Positions 1 through 8,259 of a stretch of 64,000 nucleotides of DNA are shown in pieces. This stretch comes from an uncultured Arenicella sp. Lineage in GTDB: Bacteria; Pseudomonadota; Gammaproteobacteria; Arenicellales; Arenicellaceae. Under the pieces are notes generated by a model that saw nothing but the letters and a program-made list of their open reading frames with translations, searched no databases and was not told where the DNA came from. Numbering within the stretch: the first letter of the stretch is position 1; every line of letters begins with the position of its first letter. Made by a program: the position numbers and the translations under genes. The stretch lies in assembly GCA_938045295.1 (NCBI GenBank), contig CALINO010000015.1:1-64000 (forward strand), written 5' to 3'.

Positions 1-40
1 GTTGAGTAACAGCGTTGAGTTCTTCAACAGGCTTGCCCAT
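1..40 (-). CDS. 5' end of an unidentified leftward gene (partial)
   Basis: An ATG at 40-38 opens a leftward reading frame that runs off the window after 13 codons (MGKPVEELNAVTQ). A Shine-Dalgarno-like GAGG lies about 9-12 bases upstream, at roughly 47-51, which supports the start. The fragment is too short to assign a family. The gene-free region upstream carries two NrdR-box-like palindromes, so a link to deoxyribonucleotide synthesis is conceivable but is inference only. Confidence 0.5.
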   Translation of the reverse strand, partial: MGKPVEELNAVTQ

Positions 41-182
41 GGTTAGGATCCTCGTTCTTTTATTAATATTTTATAGGTTAGGTATTTAGACGCACCACGC
101 GCATTGATCACGAAATAAAATTTGAGTTAAATCGGCAACTACCCTAAAGCTTCATTGCTTATTTGTTGCGCAAGACCTGGCG

Positions 183-198
183 ACACTAGATATTGTGG
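183..198. promoter_or_regulatory. NrdR-box-like site 1
   Basis: The 16-mer ACACTAGATATTGTGG resembles the published NrdR box consensus (roughly aCACwATATwGTGt). It shares its right half (TATTGTGG versus TGTTGTGG) with the stronger palindrome 132 bases further on. NrdR boxes normally occur as pairs about three helical turns apart, so this wide spacing is atypical. The assignment is tentative. Confidence 0.3.
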
Positions 199-311
199 TT
201 TCCCCATATACGTGACCCCTATTGGTTCCAGCCACTTTTCTATGACCCAGCCCAAAACGCTTGTTTATACTTGATTTTCTCTATTTTTTTCGCTTTTGCT
301 TCAATGCAGTA

Positions 312-333
312 AAACCACAATATGTTGTGGTTT
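312..333. promoter_or_regulatory. 22-bp perfect palindrome, NrdR-box-like site 2
   Basis: AAACCACAA, a TATG centre and TTGTGGTTT form a perfect inverted repeat with 9-bp arms. The inner 16 bases (CCACAATATGTTGTGG) fit the NrdR box pattern. Being symmetric and AT-centred, it looks like a dimeric repressor operator rather than a terminator, since no T run follows. Another regulator with a similar operator cannot be excluded. Confidence 0.4.
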
Positions 334-653
334 ATTAGCGAACAGACCCAAAGATAATGGGTGTGACAAAAAAGCGCAAGCGCTTTCTATTAATTGTCAT
401 AAAGATTTTTAAAAGCCGAACAATTTGCCTTCTAAGCACGAAAATAGCGGCACACATACAGTACAGCGCATGAACAAAAAACGGCGATTTAAAGTTAATT
501 TAGCAAATATACCTATCGGGCAATTTGATGTTATGATTGCTGGCGCAGTTAATACCCCTATCTAACCAGAATGGCTGCAAATATATTTGAGTGATAATGA
601 CAGGAAAAGAGCTCAACAAAATATTAGTTAACGGATCAAATCGGGTTATGTGT

Positions 654-2189
654 ATGAGTAAAAATATATTACGGGGTGATGGAAATAAGTTGGGTTTATT
701 TCTACGAAACGGAGTGAAAATCGTCGCGTTGCTGAGCGTATTGGCAATGCCGCCTGTTTGTGCTCAAACTGACTTCAACATTAAGTCTGATTCGTCTGAC
801 TTAAAGGCTGAGTTCCAAAAAGAACTGGATGCCTGGATGCTGCGCGCTTACAGCGGCGATCGTGATGCGCAGTTTAAAGTTGGCGTGCTTTTTTCTAATG
901 ACCAGTTCAATCAGCCAGACCATGAGCAGTCTGCGCATTGGTACACGCAGGCCGCACGCCAAGGCCATGTGTTGGCGCAATACAATCTTGGCCACTTATA
1001 TTTACTTGGCTCAGGGGTAAAGCGCGATGAAAACGAAGCCATGCGATGGTGGTTAAAAGCCGCAGAGCAACAGCACGCTTTATCGCAATTTAATATTGGC
1101 CGAGCTTATTACCTTGGCATTGGGCTTGAAAAAGACTTGGCATTGTCACGATTGTGGTTTGAACGCGCCGCACAAAACAATGAACCAAAGTCAATTGAGA
1201 TTCTTAAGCAGCTTGGCTGGTGGAAACAAGACACCACTACCGCCACTGCCTCAACTGAGTTAGCCGCCAACAGCACCAGCAACTCAAGCAACAACTCAGA
1301 CAGCGCCGCACCGGTCAATACGGCAACCAACACACCAACCAATGACGACGCGCAAACACCGCCCACCACCAGCAACGACATTAACAGCAACGCAAACGCG
1401 GCGGATGACGGCCAATCCATTTCAGTGTTCACCAACCCGGCAACTCGCAGCGTGTTGGTGTCTATCTTAGATAATGCCAATGACCTTGTTGTTGTGAAAG
1501 AAACCGAAGCGTGGACCATTGTGCGCAGCAAAAACGGGTTACCGGTTTGGGTGCACAAAAACTTCATCCGTGTGTCGGGCTCAAACGGAATCATTACCGG
1601 CAATTCTGTGAACGCACGATCTGTGCCGCTGATCACCAAAGGCAGCATTGTTGGGCGTCTAAACAAAAACGAACCGGTTATTGTTATTGACCAACGTGAC
1701 GAGTGGTATCGAGTGGTTGCACCAACGCGTTTTAAGGTGTGGGTGAAAACGTCGGATCTTAAGCGCTCAAAAGAGGCGGCCAAAAGACCGAAACCAGCTC
1801 AACCAACAAACACAGCCGTTGCAAGCAACCCAGTAAAGAATAAATTTAACGACAATGATTGGCTTTATGACCAAGAGAAGTCGAGCTACACCTTACAGCT
1901 GGCCAGTTTTGATGACCCAACACTGGTGTCTGAGTTTGTAGACCGATTGCCATTTAAGGAGTCAAATGACTTGCGTTTGTACACCACCATCAATGAAGAC
2001 GGCAAAGAATGGACTTATGTTCTTTACGGCAGTTTAGAGAATGAAGAGCTGGCAAAACAAACCAGAGAAGAACTTAAGCAAAAACGGGCTTGGATACGAC
2101 GCTTTGGCGTGTTACAACAGAACCGTTGCTTAGCGTGGAAACGCGAACTGCCTGCACCAAAAGAACTGAACGAGTACTGCCTTCGATGA
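654..2189 (+). CDS. Periplasmic Sel1-repeat / SH3 / SPOR-domain protein
   Basis: A probable exported envelope protein. The ATG at 654 gives a normal signal peptide: a basic start, the hydrophobic core IVALLSVLA and a cleavage site near VCA-QT. In-frame starts at 591 (GTG), 597 and 648 would add an unusually long n-region but cannot be excluded. About three Sel1-like repeats follow (motifs such as AQYNLGHLYLLGSGV and AMRWWLKAAEQ). Next come a long Ser/Thr/Asn-rich linker, two bacterial SH3-like segments (NARSVPLITKGSIVG and WYRVV are typical) and a C-terminal SPOR-like domain (YTLQLASFDDP to WIRRFGVLQ). SH3 and SPOR domains bind cell-wall material, so a peptidoglycan-associated scaffold is likely. 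Its stop overlaps the zur start (ATGA), which suggests translational coupling. Confidence 0.8.
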   Translation: MSKNILRGDGNKLGLFLRNGVKIVALLSVLAMPPVCAQTDFNIKSDSSDLKAEFQKELDAWMLRAYSGDRDAQFKVGVLFSNDQFNQPDHEQSAHWYTQAARQGHVLAQYNLGHLYLLGSGVKRDENEAMRWWLKAAEQQHALSQFNIGRAYYLGIGLEKDLALSRLWFERAAQNNEPKSIEILKQLGWWKQDTTTATASTELAANSTSNSSNNSDSAAPVNTATNTPTNDDAQTPPTTSNDINSNANAADDGQSISVFTNPATRSVLVSILDNANDLVVVKETEAWTIVRSKNGLPVWVHKNFIRVSGSNGIITGNSVNARSVPLITKGSIVGRLNKNEPVIVIDQRDEWYRVVAPTRFKVWVKTSDLKRSKEAAKRPKPAQPTNTAVASNPVKNKFNDNDWLYDQEKSSYTLQLASFDDPTLVSEFVDRLPFKESNDLRLYTTINEDGKEWTYVLYGSLENEELAKQTREELKQKRAWIRRFGVLQQNRCLAWKRELPAPKELNEYCLR

Positions 2190-2671
2190 CCGACACTGAA
2201 AATGTAATTTCCCCTTTCCATGGCGACCATGATCACTCTCATTGCCAGAGCCAAGCAATGGAAAGCGCATTGCAGCAGTGCAAAGAGCAAGGGCTTAAGC
2301 TAACCACAATTCGCCAGCAAGTATTGGAAATTATATGGGCGTCGCACAACCCAATTGGCGCTTACGATGTGTTACAAAAATTGCAGGAAGCGGGCCACAA
2401 ACCTGCACCACCAACGGCATACCGCGCCTTAGACTTCTTAGTTGCGGCCAAACTGGTGCACCGGGTGGAATCACTCAATGCCTACATTGGCTGCCCATCG
2501 CCAGGGGCTAGCCATCAGTGCCAATTCTATATATGCACGCAATGTGGGCACATTGCTGAACTCAATAGCCTTGAGGTAACGGCGGCACTAAAAAACGGCG
2601 CCCAAGAATTAGGCTTTAAAAGTGTGCAGCCCGTAATTGAAATTCATGGCATTTGCAGTAATTGCCAGTAG
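2186..2671 (+). CDS. zur: Fur-family transcriptional regulator, Zur-like
   Basis: A 161-residue Fur superfamily repressor, most like the zinc-uptake regulator. The start overlaps the previous stop as ATGA. The winged-helix part contains TTIRQQVLEIIW and the family motif PTAYRALDFLV, where Zur-type proteins read PTVYRALDFL. The C-terminal half has the structural zinc cysteines as CTQCG and a terminal CSNC, plus an HGIC segment. The N-terminus is unusually histidine-rich (HGDHDHSH) compared with E. coli Zur. It has no znuABC neighbours in this window; its partner is the envelope protein upstream. Zur rather than Fur or PerR is inferred from the PTxYRALDFL motif and cysteine pattern. Confidence 0.85.
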   Translation: MTDTENVISPFHGDHDHSHCQSQAMESALQQCKEQGLKLTTIRQQVLEIIWASHNPIGAYDVLQKLQEAGHKPAPPTAYRALDFLVAAKLVHRVESLNAYIGCPSPGASHQCQFYICTQCGHIAELNSLEVTAALKNGAQELGFKSVQPVIEIHGICSNCQ

Positions 2672-2705
2672 CCGTCAAAACGGCCACTAAACTCTTTAAA
2701 AACAG

Positions 2706-3119
2706 TTACTCGACAATCTCAAAGGAATGAGTGATATCGGCTGTTTTTCCTAACATGATTGACGCCGAGCAATATTTCTCTGCCGACAGCTGCACGGCTT
2801 TACCCAACGCTTTTTCAGTCAAACCGGTACCAGAGACTTTGAAATGCAAATGAATCTTAGTAAACACTTTAGGTTCTGTTTCAGCGCGTTCAGCCTCAAT
2901 TTCAGCCACACAGTCGGCCACCTCTAAACGGCGCTTACGCAAAATATGCACCACATCAAATGAGGCACAACCGCCCATGCCCATTAGCAGTGTTTCCATG
3001 GGGCGAGCGCCTTTATTCTCGCCACCAAAGGCTTCTGGCCCATCCATCATCACTTCATGACCCGATTCAGAAGTGCCTTTAAAATTAACGTTTTGCTGTA
3101 GTTCAACGGTGACCTTCAT
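2706..3119 (-). CDS. OsmC family protein (YhfA-like)
   Basis: A 137-residue cytoplasmic OsmC/Ohr fold protein. The two conserved redox cysteines are visible in GMGGCASFDV and EKYCSAS. The sequence around PMETLLMGMGGC is typical of the YhfA branch of OsmC rather than of Ohr. Family members are thiol peroxidases or related enzymes; the YhfA branch substrate is not established. A strong GGAGGT sits just before the ATG. The gene follows trpC on the same strand 59 bases later, an arrangement also known in pseudomonads (trpGDC, then vfr, then an OsmC gene), although no crp/vfr gene is present here. Confidence 0.88.
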   Translation of the reverse strand: MKVTVELQQNVNFKGTSESGHEVMMDGPEAFGGENKGARPMETLLMGMGGCASFDVVHILRKRRLEVADCVAEIEAERAETEPKVFTKIHLHFKVSGTGLTEKALGKAVQLSAEKYCSASIMLGKTADITHSFEIVE

Positions 3120-3178
3120 GGCTACCTCCGATTCAGTAAATTAGAATAATAATGTGGGAAAACAGTTCAGAAAAAGAC

Positions 3179-3988
3179 TTAGAAAAATAACTCAGCTAAT
3201 TTTTCGCCAGGTTCATCGGCACGCATAAATGCTTCACCAACCAGAAATGTATTAACCTTATGCTCACGCATTAATGCCACGTCATCGTCAGTGTGAATGC
3301 CGCTTTCGGTCACAACAATTGTGTCTTCAGGAATATTGGGCAACAAATCAATGGTGCTGTATAACGAGGTTTCAAAATTACGCAGATTGCGATTATTAAT
3401 GCCAATCATCGGCATACTCAGTGCCAAGCCTCGTTCTAATTCTGCTTGATTGTGCACTTCAACCAACACATCCATACCCAGCTCTTGAGAACGACCGGCC
3501 AAGTCTTGCATTAGCCCGTCTTCTAAGGCGGCCACAATCAGCAAAATGCAATCGGCGCCCATCGCACGCGCTTCAAACACTTGATAGTCATCCAACATAA
3601 AGTCTTTACGCAACATCGGGATGGTACAAGCTTCGCGCGCTTGCGCGAAATAGGCGGCGCTGCCTTTAAAGAACTCTTCGTCGGTTAATACCGACAAACA
3701 ACTGGCCCCGTGCTTTTGATAACTTTCGGCAATTTGGGCTGGCTTAAAGTCAGGTCGAATCACCCCTTTGCTGGGGCTGGCTTTCTTAACCTCAGCGATG
3801 ACTGCTGAGCGCCCAGCATTAAGAGTGCTTTGCAATGCATTGACAAAACCACGCGCAGACTCAACATCGCCGGCTTTAGCGGTGACGTCGGCCACACTGA
3901 ATTGCCGTTTAGCATAAGCCACTTCTTGCGCTTTATGCGCCATGATTTTATCCAGCACATCTGAGCCGGTAGACATTACTGCGTGCAT
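3179..3988 (-). CDS. trpC: Indole-3-glycerol-phosphate synthase
   Basis: TrpC converts carboxyphenylamino-deoxyribulose phosphate to indole-3-glycerol phosphate in tryptophan synthesis. The 269-residue protein is a single-domain synthase, not fused to TrpF. It has the family motifs [19 protein letters not shown] (catalytic Lys), GINNRNL and VTESGI, all on a TIM barrel. The ATG starts one base after the trpD stop (TAACATG), so translation is probably coupled; a second in-frame ATG lies at codon 5. It is the last trp gene of the leftward trpEGDC operon. Confidence 0.97.
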   Translation of the reverse strand: MHAVMSTGSDVLDKIMAHKAQEVAYAKRQFSVADVTAKAGDVESARGFVNALQSTLNAGRSAVIAEVKKASPSKGVIRPDFKPAQIAESYQKHGASCLSVLTDEEFFKGSAAYFAQAREACTIPMLRKDFMLDDYQVFEARAMGADCILLIVAALEDGLMQDLAGRSQELGMDVLVEVHNQAELERGLALSMPMIGINNRNLRNFETSLYSTIDLLPNIPEDTIVVTESGIHTDDDVALMREHKVNTFLVGEAFMRADEPGEKLAELFF

Positions 3989-3989
3989 G

Positions 3990-5009
3990 TTAGCTCACCT
4001 CTTGCGTAGCTTGAACATAGGCGTTTTTCGCCGCCAGCGCTTTGCCCGAGTCAACAGACTCAGCCGCGGCCTTTACCCCAGCCGCCAACGAATCGGCAAT
4101 ACCTGATACATAGATGGCGGCGCCGGCGTTGAGCAACACAATGTCGCGCGCAGCGCCAGGTTGACCGTCTAAGACTTGGTCTATTAATGTTAACGACTGC
4201 GCCGAATCGGCGACGACTATTTGTTTGATATCAGCGGTGCTTAAACCAAAATCTTCTGGTGCTATTTTATAGCTTGTGACCGCGCCATTTTTCAGCTCGC
4301 TGACGGTGGTTGCGGCACCAATGCTGATTTCGTCCATGCCATCATCAGAATGCACCACCAAAGTATGTTCACTGCCCAGCTGCTCAAACACATTGGCTAA
4401 AATAGGCGTTAGTTCTTTGGCGAACACTCCCACCACTTGACGCTTAACGCCTGCCGGATTAGTCAGGGGGCCAAGCACATTAAAAATAGTACGCACGGCC
4501 ATTTCTTTACGTGGCCCAATGGCGTGTTTCATGGCGCTGTGGTGCATGGGCGCAAACATAAAGCCCACACCGGCTTGCGCCACTACTTTTGCCACCTGCT
4601 CACTGCTCAGGTTTAAATTGGCCCCCGCTTGTTCTAACAAGTCGGCGCTGCCTGATTTGCTCGACACTGAACGATTACCGTGTTTGGCAACCTTAGCACC
4701 CGCGCCTGCCGCCACAAAAGACGAGGCCGTAGACACATTAAACGTGCTGGTGCCGTCACCGCCAGTACCAACAATATCAATCAGTGGTTCAGCCGATACC
4801 GTGACATGGCTGGCTAATGAGGTCATCACTTGCGCGGCGGCGGTGATTTCATCCACCGTTTCGCCTTTCATGCGCAGCGCAATCAGTAACCCACCTATTT
4901 GAGCATCGGTGCATTTACCCGTCATGATCTCACGCATGACTGACTGCATCTGTGCCTGACTCAGGTCATTACGCTCTAGCAAATGAGCAATGGCTTGTTG
5001 AACTTGCAT
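3990..5009 (-). CDS. trpD: Anthranilate phosphoribosyltransferase
   Basis: TrpD transfers phosphoribosyl from PRPP to anthranilate. The length of 339 residues is normal for an unfused TrpD. The PRPP-binding loop reads [14 protein letters not shown], followed by [15 protein letters not shown], both diagnostic of the family; [13 protein letters not shown] and LGPLTNPA are also present. GGAG lies a few bases before the ATG. It is separated by 11 bases from trpG and one base from trpC. Confidence 0.97.
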   Translation of the reverse strand: MQVQQAIAHLLERNDLSQAQMQSVMREIMTGKCTDAQIGGLLIALRMKGETVDEITAAAQVMTSLASHVTVSAEPLIDIVGTGGDGTSTFNVSTASSFVAAGAGAKVAKHGNRSVSSKSGSADLLEQAGANLNLSSEQVAKVVAQAGVGFMFAPMHHSAMKHAIGPRKEMAVRTIFNVLGPLTNPAGVKRQVVGVFAKELTPILANVFEQLGSEHTLVVHSDDGMDEISIGAATTVSELKNGAVTSYKIAPEDFGLSTADIKQIVVADSAQSLTLIDQVLDGQPGAARDIVLLNAGAAIYVSGIADSLAAGVKAAAESVDSGKALAAKNAYVQATQEVS

Positions 5010-5020
5010 TGTGTACTCCG

Positions 5021-5590
5021 CTAAATAGTGGTGTTTAAAAAGTTTTGCAGCAGTGCGTGACCATGCTCGGTCAATATAGACTCTGGGTGAAACTGCACGC
5101 CTTCTATGGCCAAGTCTTTATGGCGCAGCCCCATGATTTCACCGTCTGCAGTCCACGCCGTTACTTCTAAGCAATCAGGCAAAGACTCACGCTCAACCAC
5201 CAAAGAATGGTAACGAGTTACGGTAAATGGGTTTTCAAGGCCAGCAAAAACGCCCTCATTAATATGCTCAATGGGCGAGGTTTTGCCGTGCATAATTTGT
5301 TTGGCACGAACGACCTTGCCGCCAAACGCTTGACCAATACTTTGATGCCCTAGGCACACCCCCATTAATGGCAACCGGCCTTTAAAGTGCTCAATGACCT
5401 GCAATGAAATACCCGCTTCATTGGGCGTGCATGGCCCCGGCGACACCATAATGTGGTCAGGCGCTAGGTCTTCAATTTGTTCAATACTAATTTCGTCGTT
5501 GCGAAACGTTTTTACGTCTTCGCCCAGCTCACCCAAATACTGCACTAGGTTGTAAGTGAACGAGTCGTAGTTATCAATCATTATTAACAT
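5021..5590 (-). CDS. trpG: Anthranilate synthase component II (glutamine amidotransferase)
   Basis: TrpG supplies ammonia from glutamine to TrpE. The 189 residues make up a free class I amidotransferase. It begins with [14 protein letters not shown], has the catalytic Cys in [15 protein letters not shown] and the His/Glu of the triad in GVQFHPES. An AGGAG lies about 9 bases before the ATG at 5590. In many bacteria such a subunit also serves PabB in folate synthesis, but the location inside the trp operon argues for anthranilate synthesis as its main role. Confidence 0.96.
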   Translation of the reverse strand: MLIMIDNYDSFTYNLVQYLGELGEDVKTFRNDEISIEQIEDLAPDHIMVSPGPCTPNEAGISLQVIEHFKGRLPLMGVCLGHQSIGQAFGGKVVRAKQIMHGKTSPIEHINEGVFAGLENPFTVTRYHSLVVERESLPDCLEVTAWTADGEIMGLRHKDLAIEGVQFHPESILTEHGHALLQNFLNTTI

Positions 5591-5602
5591 GGCAATACGC
5601 TC

Positions 5603-7102
5603 CTAAAAACCAAAACCGCTGGTAGCCAGTTCCACCGCCTTAACCATGGCGCGCGCTTTGTTACGGGTTTCTTTCCATTCGTATTTCGGTACGGAGTCGG
5701 CCACAATGCCCGCCCCGGCCTGAATGCTGAGCACCCCATCTTTAATCACCGCAGTGCGAATAGCAATGGCGGTATCCATATTGCCGTTCCAGCCCAAATA
5801 GCCCACCGCGCCACTGTAAATACCGCGCTTAATGGGCTCGAGTTCATGAATGATTTCCATGGCCCGAATTTTAGGTGCGCCACTCACGGTGCCCGCCGGA
5901 AACGTGGCTTTGAGCACATCAATGGCATCCATACCTTGCTTCACAGTGCCTTCCACATTCGAGACAATGTGCATAACGTGCGAGTAACGCTCAATCAGCA
6001 TTTTTTCAGTCAGTTCCACCGAGCCTGTATTGGCGATACGACCCACGTCATTACGCCCCAAATCAATCAACATTAAATGCTCGGCCAACTCTTTTTCATC
6101 ATTTAAGAGCTCATGCTCTAATGCCACGTCTTTTTCCGCGGTGTCGCCTCGTTTACGCGTGCCGGCAATAGGGCGAACCGTGACTTGATCGTCGTGCATG
6201 CGCACTAAAATTTCAGGTGACGAACCCACAATATGAAAATCGCGCAGGTTCATGAAATACATATACGGCGACGGGTTTATGGTGCGCAGAGCTCGGTATA
6301 AATCAATCGGCTGCGCATCAAACTGGGTTGATAAGCGCTGTGATAACACCACCTGCATAATGTCGCCGGCTTTGATGTATTCGCGACACTTCTCTACCGC
6401 CGCCTCAAAATCGGGCTGTTCAAAATGCGGGTCGTAATCGTCTTCAGCGGTTACCGTGCCCAAGTTAAGCGTGGCTGGGGCTGAGAAGCTGCTGAGCAAC
6501 CCTTTAACCGACGAATCAAGCTGACTGATGGCGTCTTGGTAAGCGTTGGGGTTGGATAAGTCGGCCAGAGTGACAATAAAAATACGCCCGGCTAAGTTAT
6601 CAAACACCAGCACATCTAATGATTCCATCAGCAAAATATCGGGCGCGCCAATATCGTCTTGCTTGTGCTCAAAGGCTAATTTTTTCTCAATGTAAGCAAT
6701 GGTTTCGTAACCGAAGTAGCCCACCAAACCGCCCAGCATTTCCGGCAAGCCTTGGTACTCATGCACTTTGTATTGGGCTTGCTGTTGCCGCACATCGTCT
6801 AAGGCATTGTCGACTTCGGTGGTTTCAATCACCTTGCCATCAACTTCCACGGTTCTGTGATTGCCCGTGTAACTGATTACTTTAGAGCACGGCAAACCGA
6901 TAATGGAGTGCCGCCCCCATTTATTACCGCCCTGCACTGATTCCAGTAAATAGGTATAAGGGTGGTCGGCCAGCTTCAGGTAAGTACTGACCGGCGTGTC
7001 TAAGTCGGCGAGGGTTTCGCACATCACAGGCACGTGCGTATAACCTTGTTGCTTTAGCGGAGCAACGTAAGCGTCAAATTCGGATTGATTAGAAAAAGGC
7101 AT
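5603..7102 (-). CDS. trpE: Anthranilate synthase component I
   Basis: TrpE makes anthranilate from chorismate with ammonia from TrpG. The start is taken as the ATG at 7102; a GTG four codons earlier is possible. The N-terminal part holds the tryptophan feedback element LLES (in [11 protein letters not shown]). The chorismate-binding domain shows [39 protein letters not shown] and [18 protein letters not shown]. It is the first structural gene of trpEGDC. A leader peptide with clustered Trp codons lies about 180 bases upstream, so both enzyme feedback and attenuation are predicted. Confidence 0.97.
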   Translation of the reverse strand: MPFSNQSEFDAYVAPLKQQGYTHVPVMCETLADLDTPVSTYLKLADHPYTYLLESVQGGNKWGRHSIIGLPCSKVISYTGNHRTVEVDGKVIETTEVDNALDDVRQQQAQYKVHEYQGLPEMLGGLVGYFGYETIAYIEKKLAFEHKQDDIGAPDILLMESLDVLVFDNLAGRIFIVTLADLSNPNAYQDAISQLDSSVKGLLSSFSAPATLNLGTVTAEDDYDPHFEQPDFEAAVEKCREYIKAGDIMQVVLSQRLSTQFDAQPIDLYRALRTINPSPYMYFMNLRDFHIVGSSPEILVRMHDDQVTVRPIAGTRKRGDTAEKDVALEHELLNDEKELAEHLMLIDLGRNDVGRIANTGSVELTEKMLIERYSHVMHIVSNVEGTVKQGMDAIDVLKATFPAGTVSGAPKIRAMEIIHELEPIKRGIYSGAVGYLGWNGNMDTAIAIRTAVIKDGVLSIQAGAGIVADSVPKYEWKETRNKARAMVKAVELATSGFGF

Positions 7103-7238
7103 GGCAATTATCACTCTTGGGTTGAGCCACTTATTTCATCGGTGAATGGCTCTGGACTAAAATTCATTGTGTGTTGCTGTGTGTTCTTAAAGTACGTGTT
7201 TTCTAAAGTACTCTTAACAAAATAGGCTTAGAGATAAG

Positions 7239-7294
7239 AAAAAGCCCCTTGAAGAACCAGTGCCCACAGCGAGCTGGCTACTAGCTTCGCCAGC
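7239..7294 (-). promoter_or_regulatory. Candidate trp attenuator structure
   Basis: On the minus strand, right at the Trp codons, GCTGGC (7294-7289) can pair with GCCAGC (7278-7273) around a 10-base loop, like a 1:2 stem. AGCCAG (7279-7274) can alternatively pair with CTGGTT (7260-7255), like a 2:3 antiterminator. GGGGC followed by five T's and CTT lies at 7248-7237 and is the most likely termination point. I cannot draw one strong classical terminator stem by eye, so the exact pairing is unresolved. Confidence 0.45.
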
Positions 7295-7337
7295 GCCACC
7301 AACACGTTGAGTTTTTAAGTCGTAAGTAATATTGCAT
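7281..7337 (-). CDS. trpL: trp operon leader peptide
   Basis: An 18-codon ORF lies in the 300-base gap between rpe and trpE. It encodes MQYYLRLKNSTCWWRWRS and stops with TAG. Three Trp codons in the last six residues (W-W-R-W) match the design of gammaproteobacterial trp leader peptides, such as the WWRTS end of the E. coli peptide. The ribosome would stall here when charged tRNA-Trp is scarce and so favour read-through into trpEGDC. No strong Shine-Dalgarno sequence is visible; GAGG lies too far upstream. Position, strand and Trp clustering make chance unlikely. Confidence 0.78.
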   Translation of the reverse strand: MQYYLRLKNSTCWWRWRS

Positions 7338-7371
7338 AGTTTTTTGAACGAGGGTGAACCTCAATACGCGT

Positions 7372-7400
7372 ATCATTGCCGAGGATTTAGTTAGGGTCAA
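7372..7400 (-). promoter_or_regulatory. Predicted trp operon promoter
   Basis: On the minus strand TTGACC (7400-7395), a 17-base spacer and AATGAT (7377-7372) form a sigma-70-like promoter. Initiation near 7365 would leave a leader of about 28 bases before the trpL ATG. An imperfect inverted repeat, TTAGTTAGG/CCTAGCTAA at 7387-7411, overlaps the -35 box and the rpe stop codon. It could be an operator. Confidence 0.5.
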
Positions 7401-7403
7401 GAC

Positions 7404-8078
7404 CTAGCTAATATTCTGCGCAATATTTTTACGCATTTGTGAAATTACGCCGGCGTAATCGTCTTGATTAAAAATGGCCGAGCCGGCCACAAAGGTATCG
7501 GCACCGAGTGCGGCTAGTTCACCAATGTTATCGGCTTTAACGCCGCCGTCTATTTCTAAACGAATGTCGCGCCCAGAGGCATCAATCAATTTACGCGCTT
7601 CCACGATTTTATCTTTGATGTAGGGAATAAATGATTGGCCGCCAAAGCCCGGGTTGACCGACATCAACAACACCATATCTACTTTTTCAATCGCCCACTC
7701 TAATACCGTAAGCGGTGTGGCCGGGTTAAACACCAAACCGGCTTGGCAGCCTTCGTCTTTGATCAACTGCAAGCTTCGGTCAACATGCTTAGTAGCTTCA
7801 GGATGAAAGGTAATCATGCTGGCGCCGGCTTTGGCAAAATCAGGAATGATACGGTCAACAGGCTCAACCATTAAATGCACATCAATGGGCGCAGTTACAC
7901 CATGATCGCGCAATGCTTTGCACACCATGGGGCCAATCGTTAGGTTTGGCACATAATGGTTATCCATCACATCAAAGTGAACCCAATCGGCACCGGCCGC
8001 GATGACGTTATCAACTTCTTCACCCAGTTTGGCGAAATTAGCAGAAAGAATGGATGGCGCAATAATGTAATCGGTCAT
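7404..8078 (-). CDS. rpe: Ribulose-phosphate 3-epimerase
   Basis: Rpe interconverts ribulose-5-phosphate and xylulose-5-phosphate in the pentose phosphate pathway. The 224-residue TIM barrel starts [15 protein letters not shown]. It contains the metal and active-site motifs [35 protein letters not shown] and [11 protein letters not shown]. The start is the ATG at 8078, since the upstream frame opens only with TTG. It precedes the trp leader on the same strand, resembling the pseudomonad order rpe-gph-trpE, but gph is absent here. Confidence 0.97.
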   Translation of the reverse strand: MTDYIIAPSILSANFAKLGEEVDNVIAAGADWVHFDVMDNHYVPNLTIGPMVCKALRDHGVTAPIDVHLMVEPVDRIIPDFAKAGASMITFHPEATKHVDRSLQLIKDEGCQAGLVFNPATPLTVLEWAIEKVDMVLLMSVNPGFGGQSFIPYIKDKIVEARKLIDASGRDIRLEIDGGVKADNIGELAALGADTFVAGSAIFNQDDYAGVISQMRKNIAQNIS

Positions 8079-8259
8079 GGCTAATAATCTCAGCAATTAT
8101 TAAGTGATCAATTAATCGACTCATTGAGCCGTTTAATTGGGTTTGAAAATTTAGCCAGATTATACCGCCGTTAGTACACAAAGCGCAGCTTCTATGAGGT
8201 CTTAAAACACGTTAATTGGTGTTTTTCTTGAATTCGCCCACCTGAGCTAACCTGAGCGA

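Larger units (their letters stand above)
41..590. other. Intergenic region with two palindromic operator-like sites
   Basis: About 550 bases lie between a leftward gene start at 40 and a rightward gene. No reading frame here looks coding. The region is AT-rich and contains the two related palindromes listed separately (183-198 and 312-333). Divergent promoters are expected here because the flanking genes point away from each other. A -10-like stretch on the minus strand (TATAAA near 70-75) could serve the leftward gene, but no good -35 partner is visible. Confidence 0.5.

Noticed and set aside
1109-1783. 224-codon minus-strand frame inside the Sel1/SH3/SPOR gene
   Set aside because: It is antisense to a gene with clear domains, has no recognisable motif and reflects the codon bias of the linker region.
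2671-2684. Short GCCGT/ACGGC hairpin after zur
   Set aside because: The stem has only five pairs and no T tract, too weak to call a terminator.
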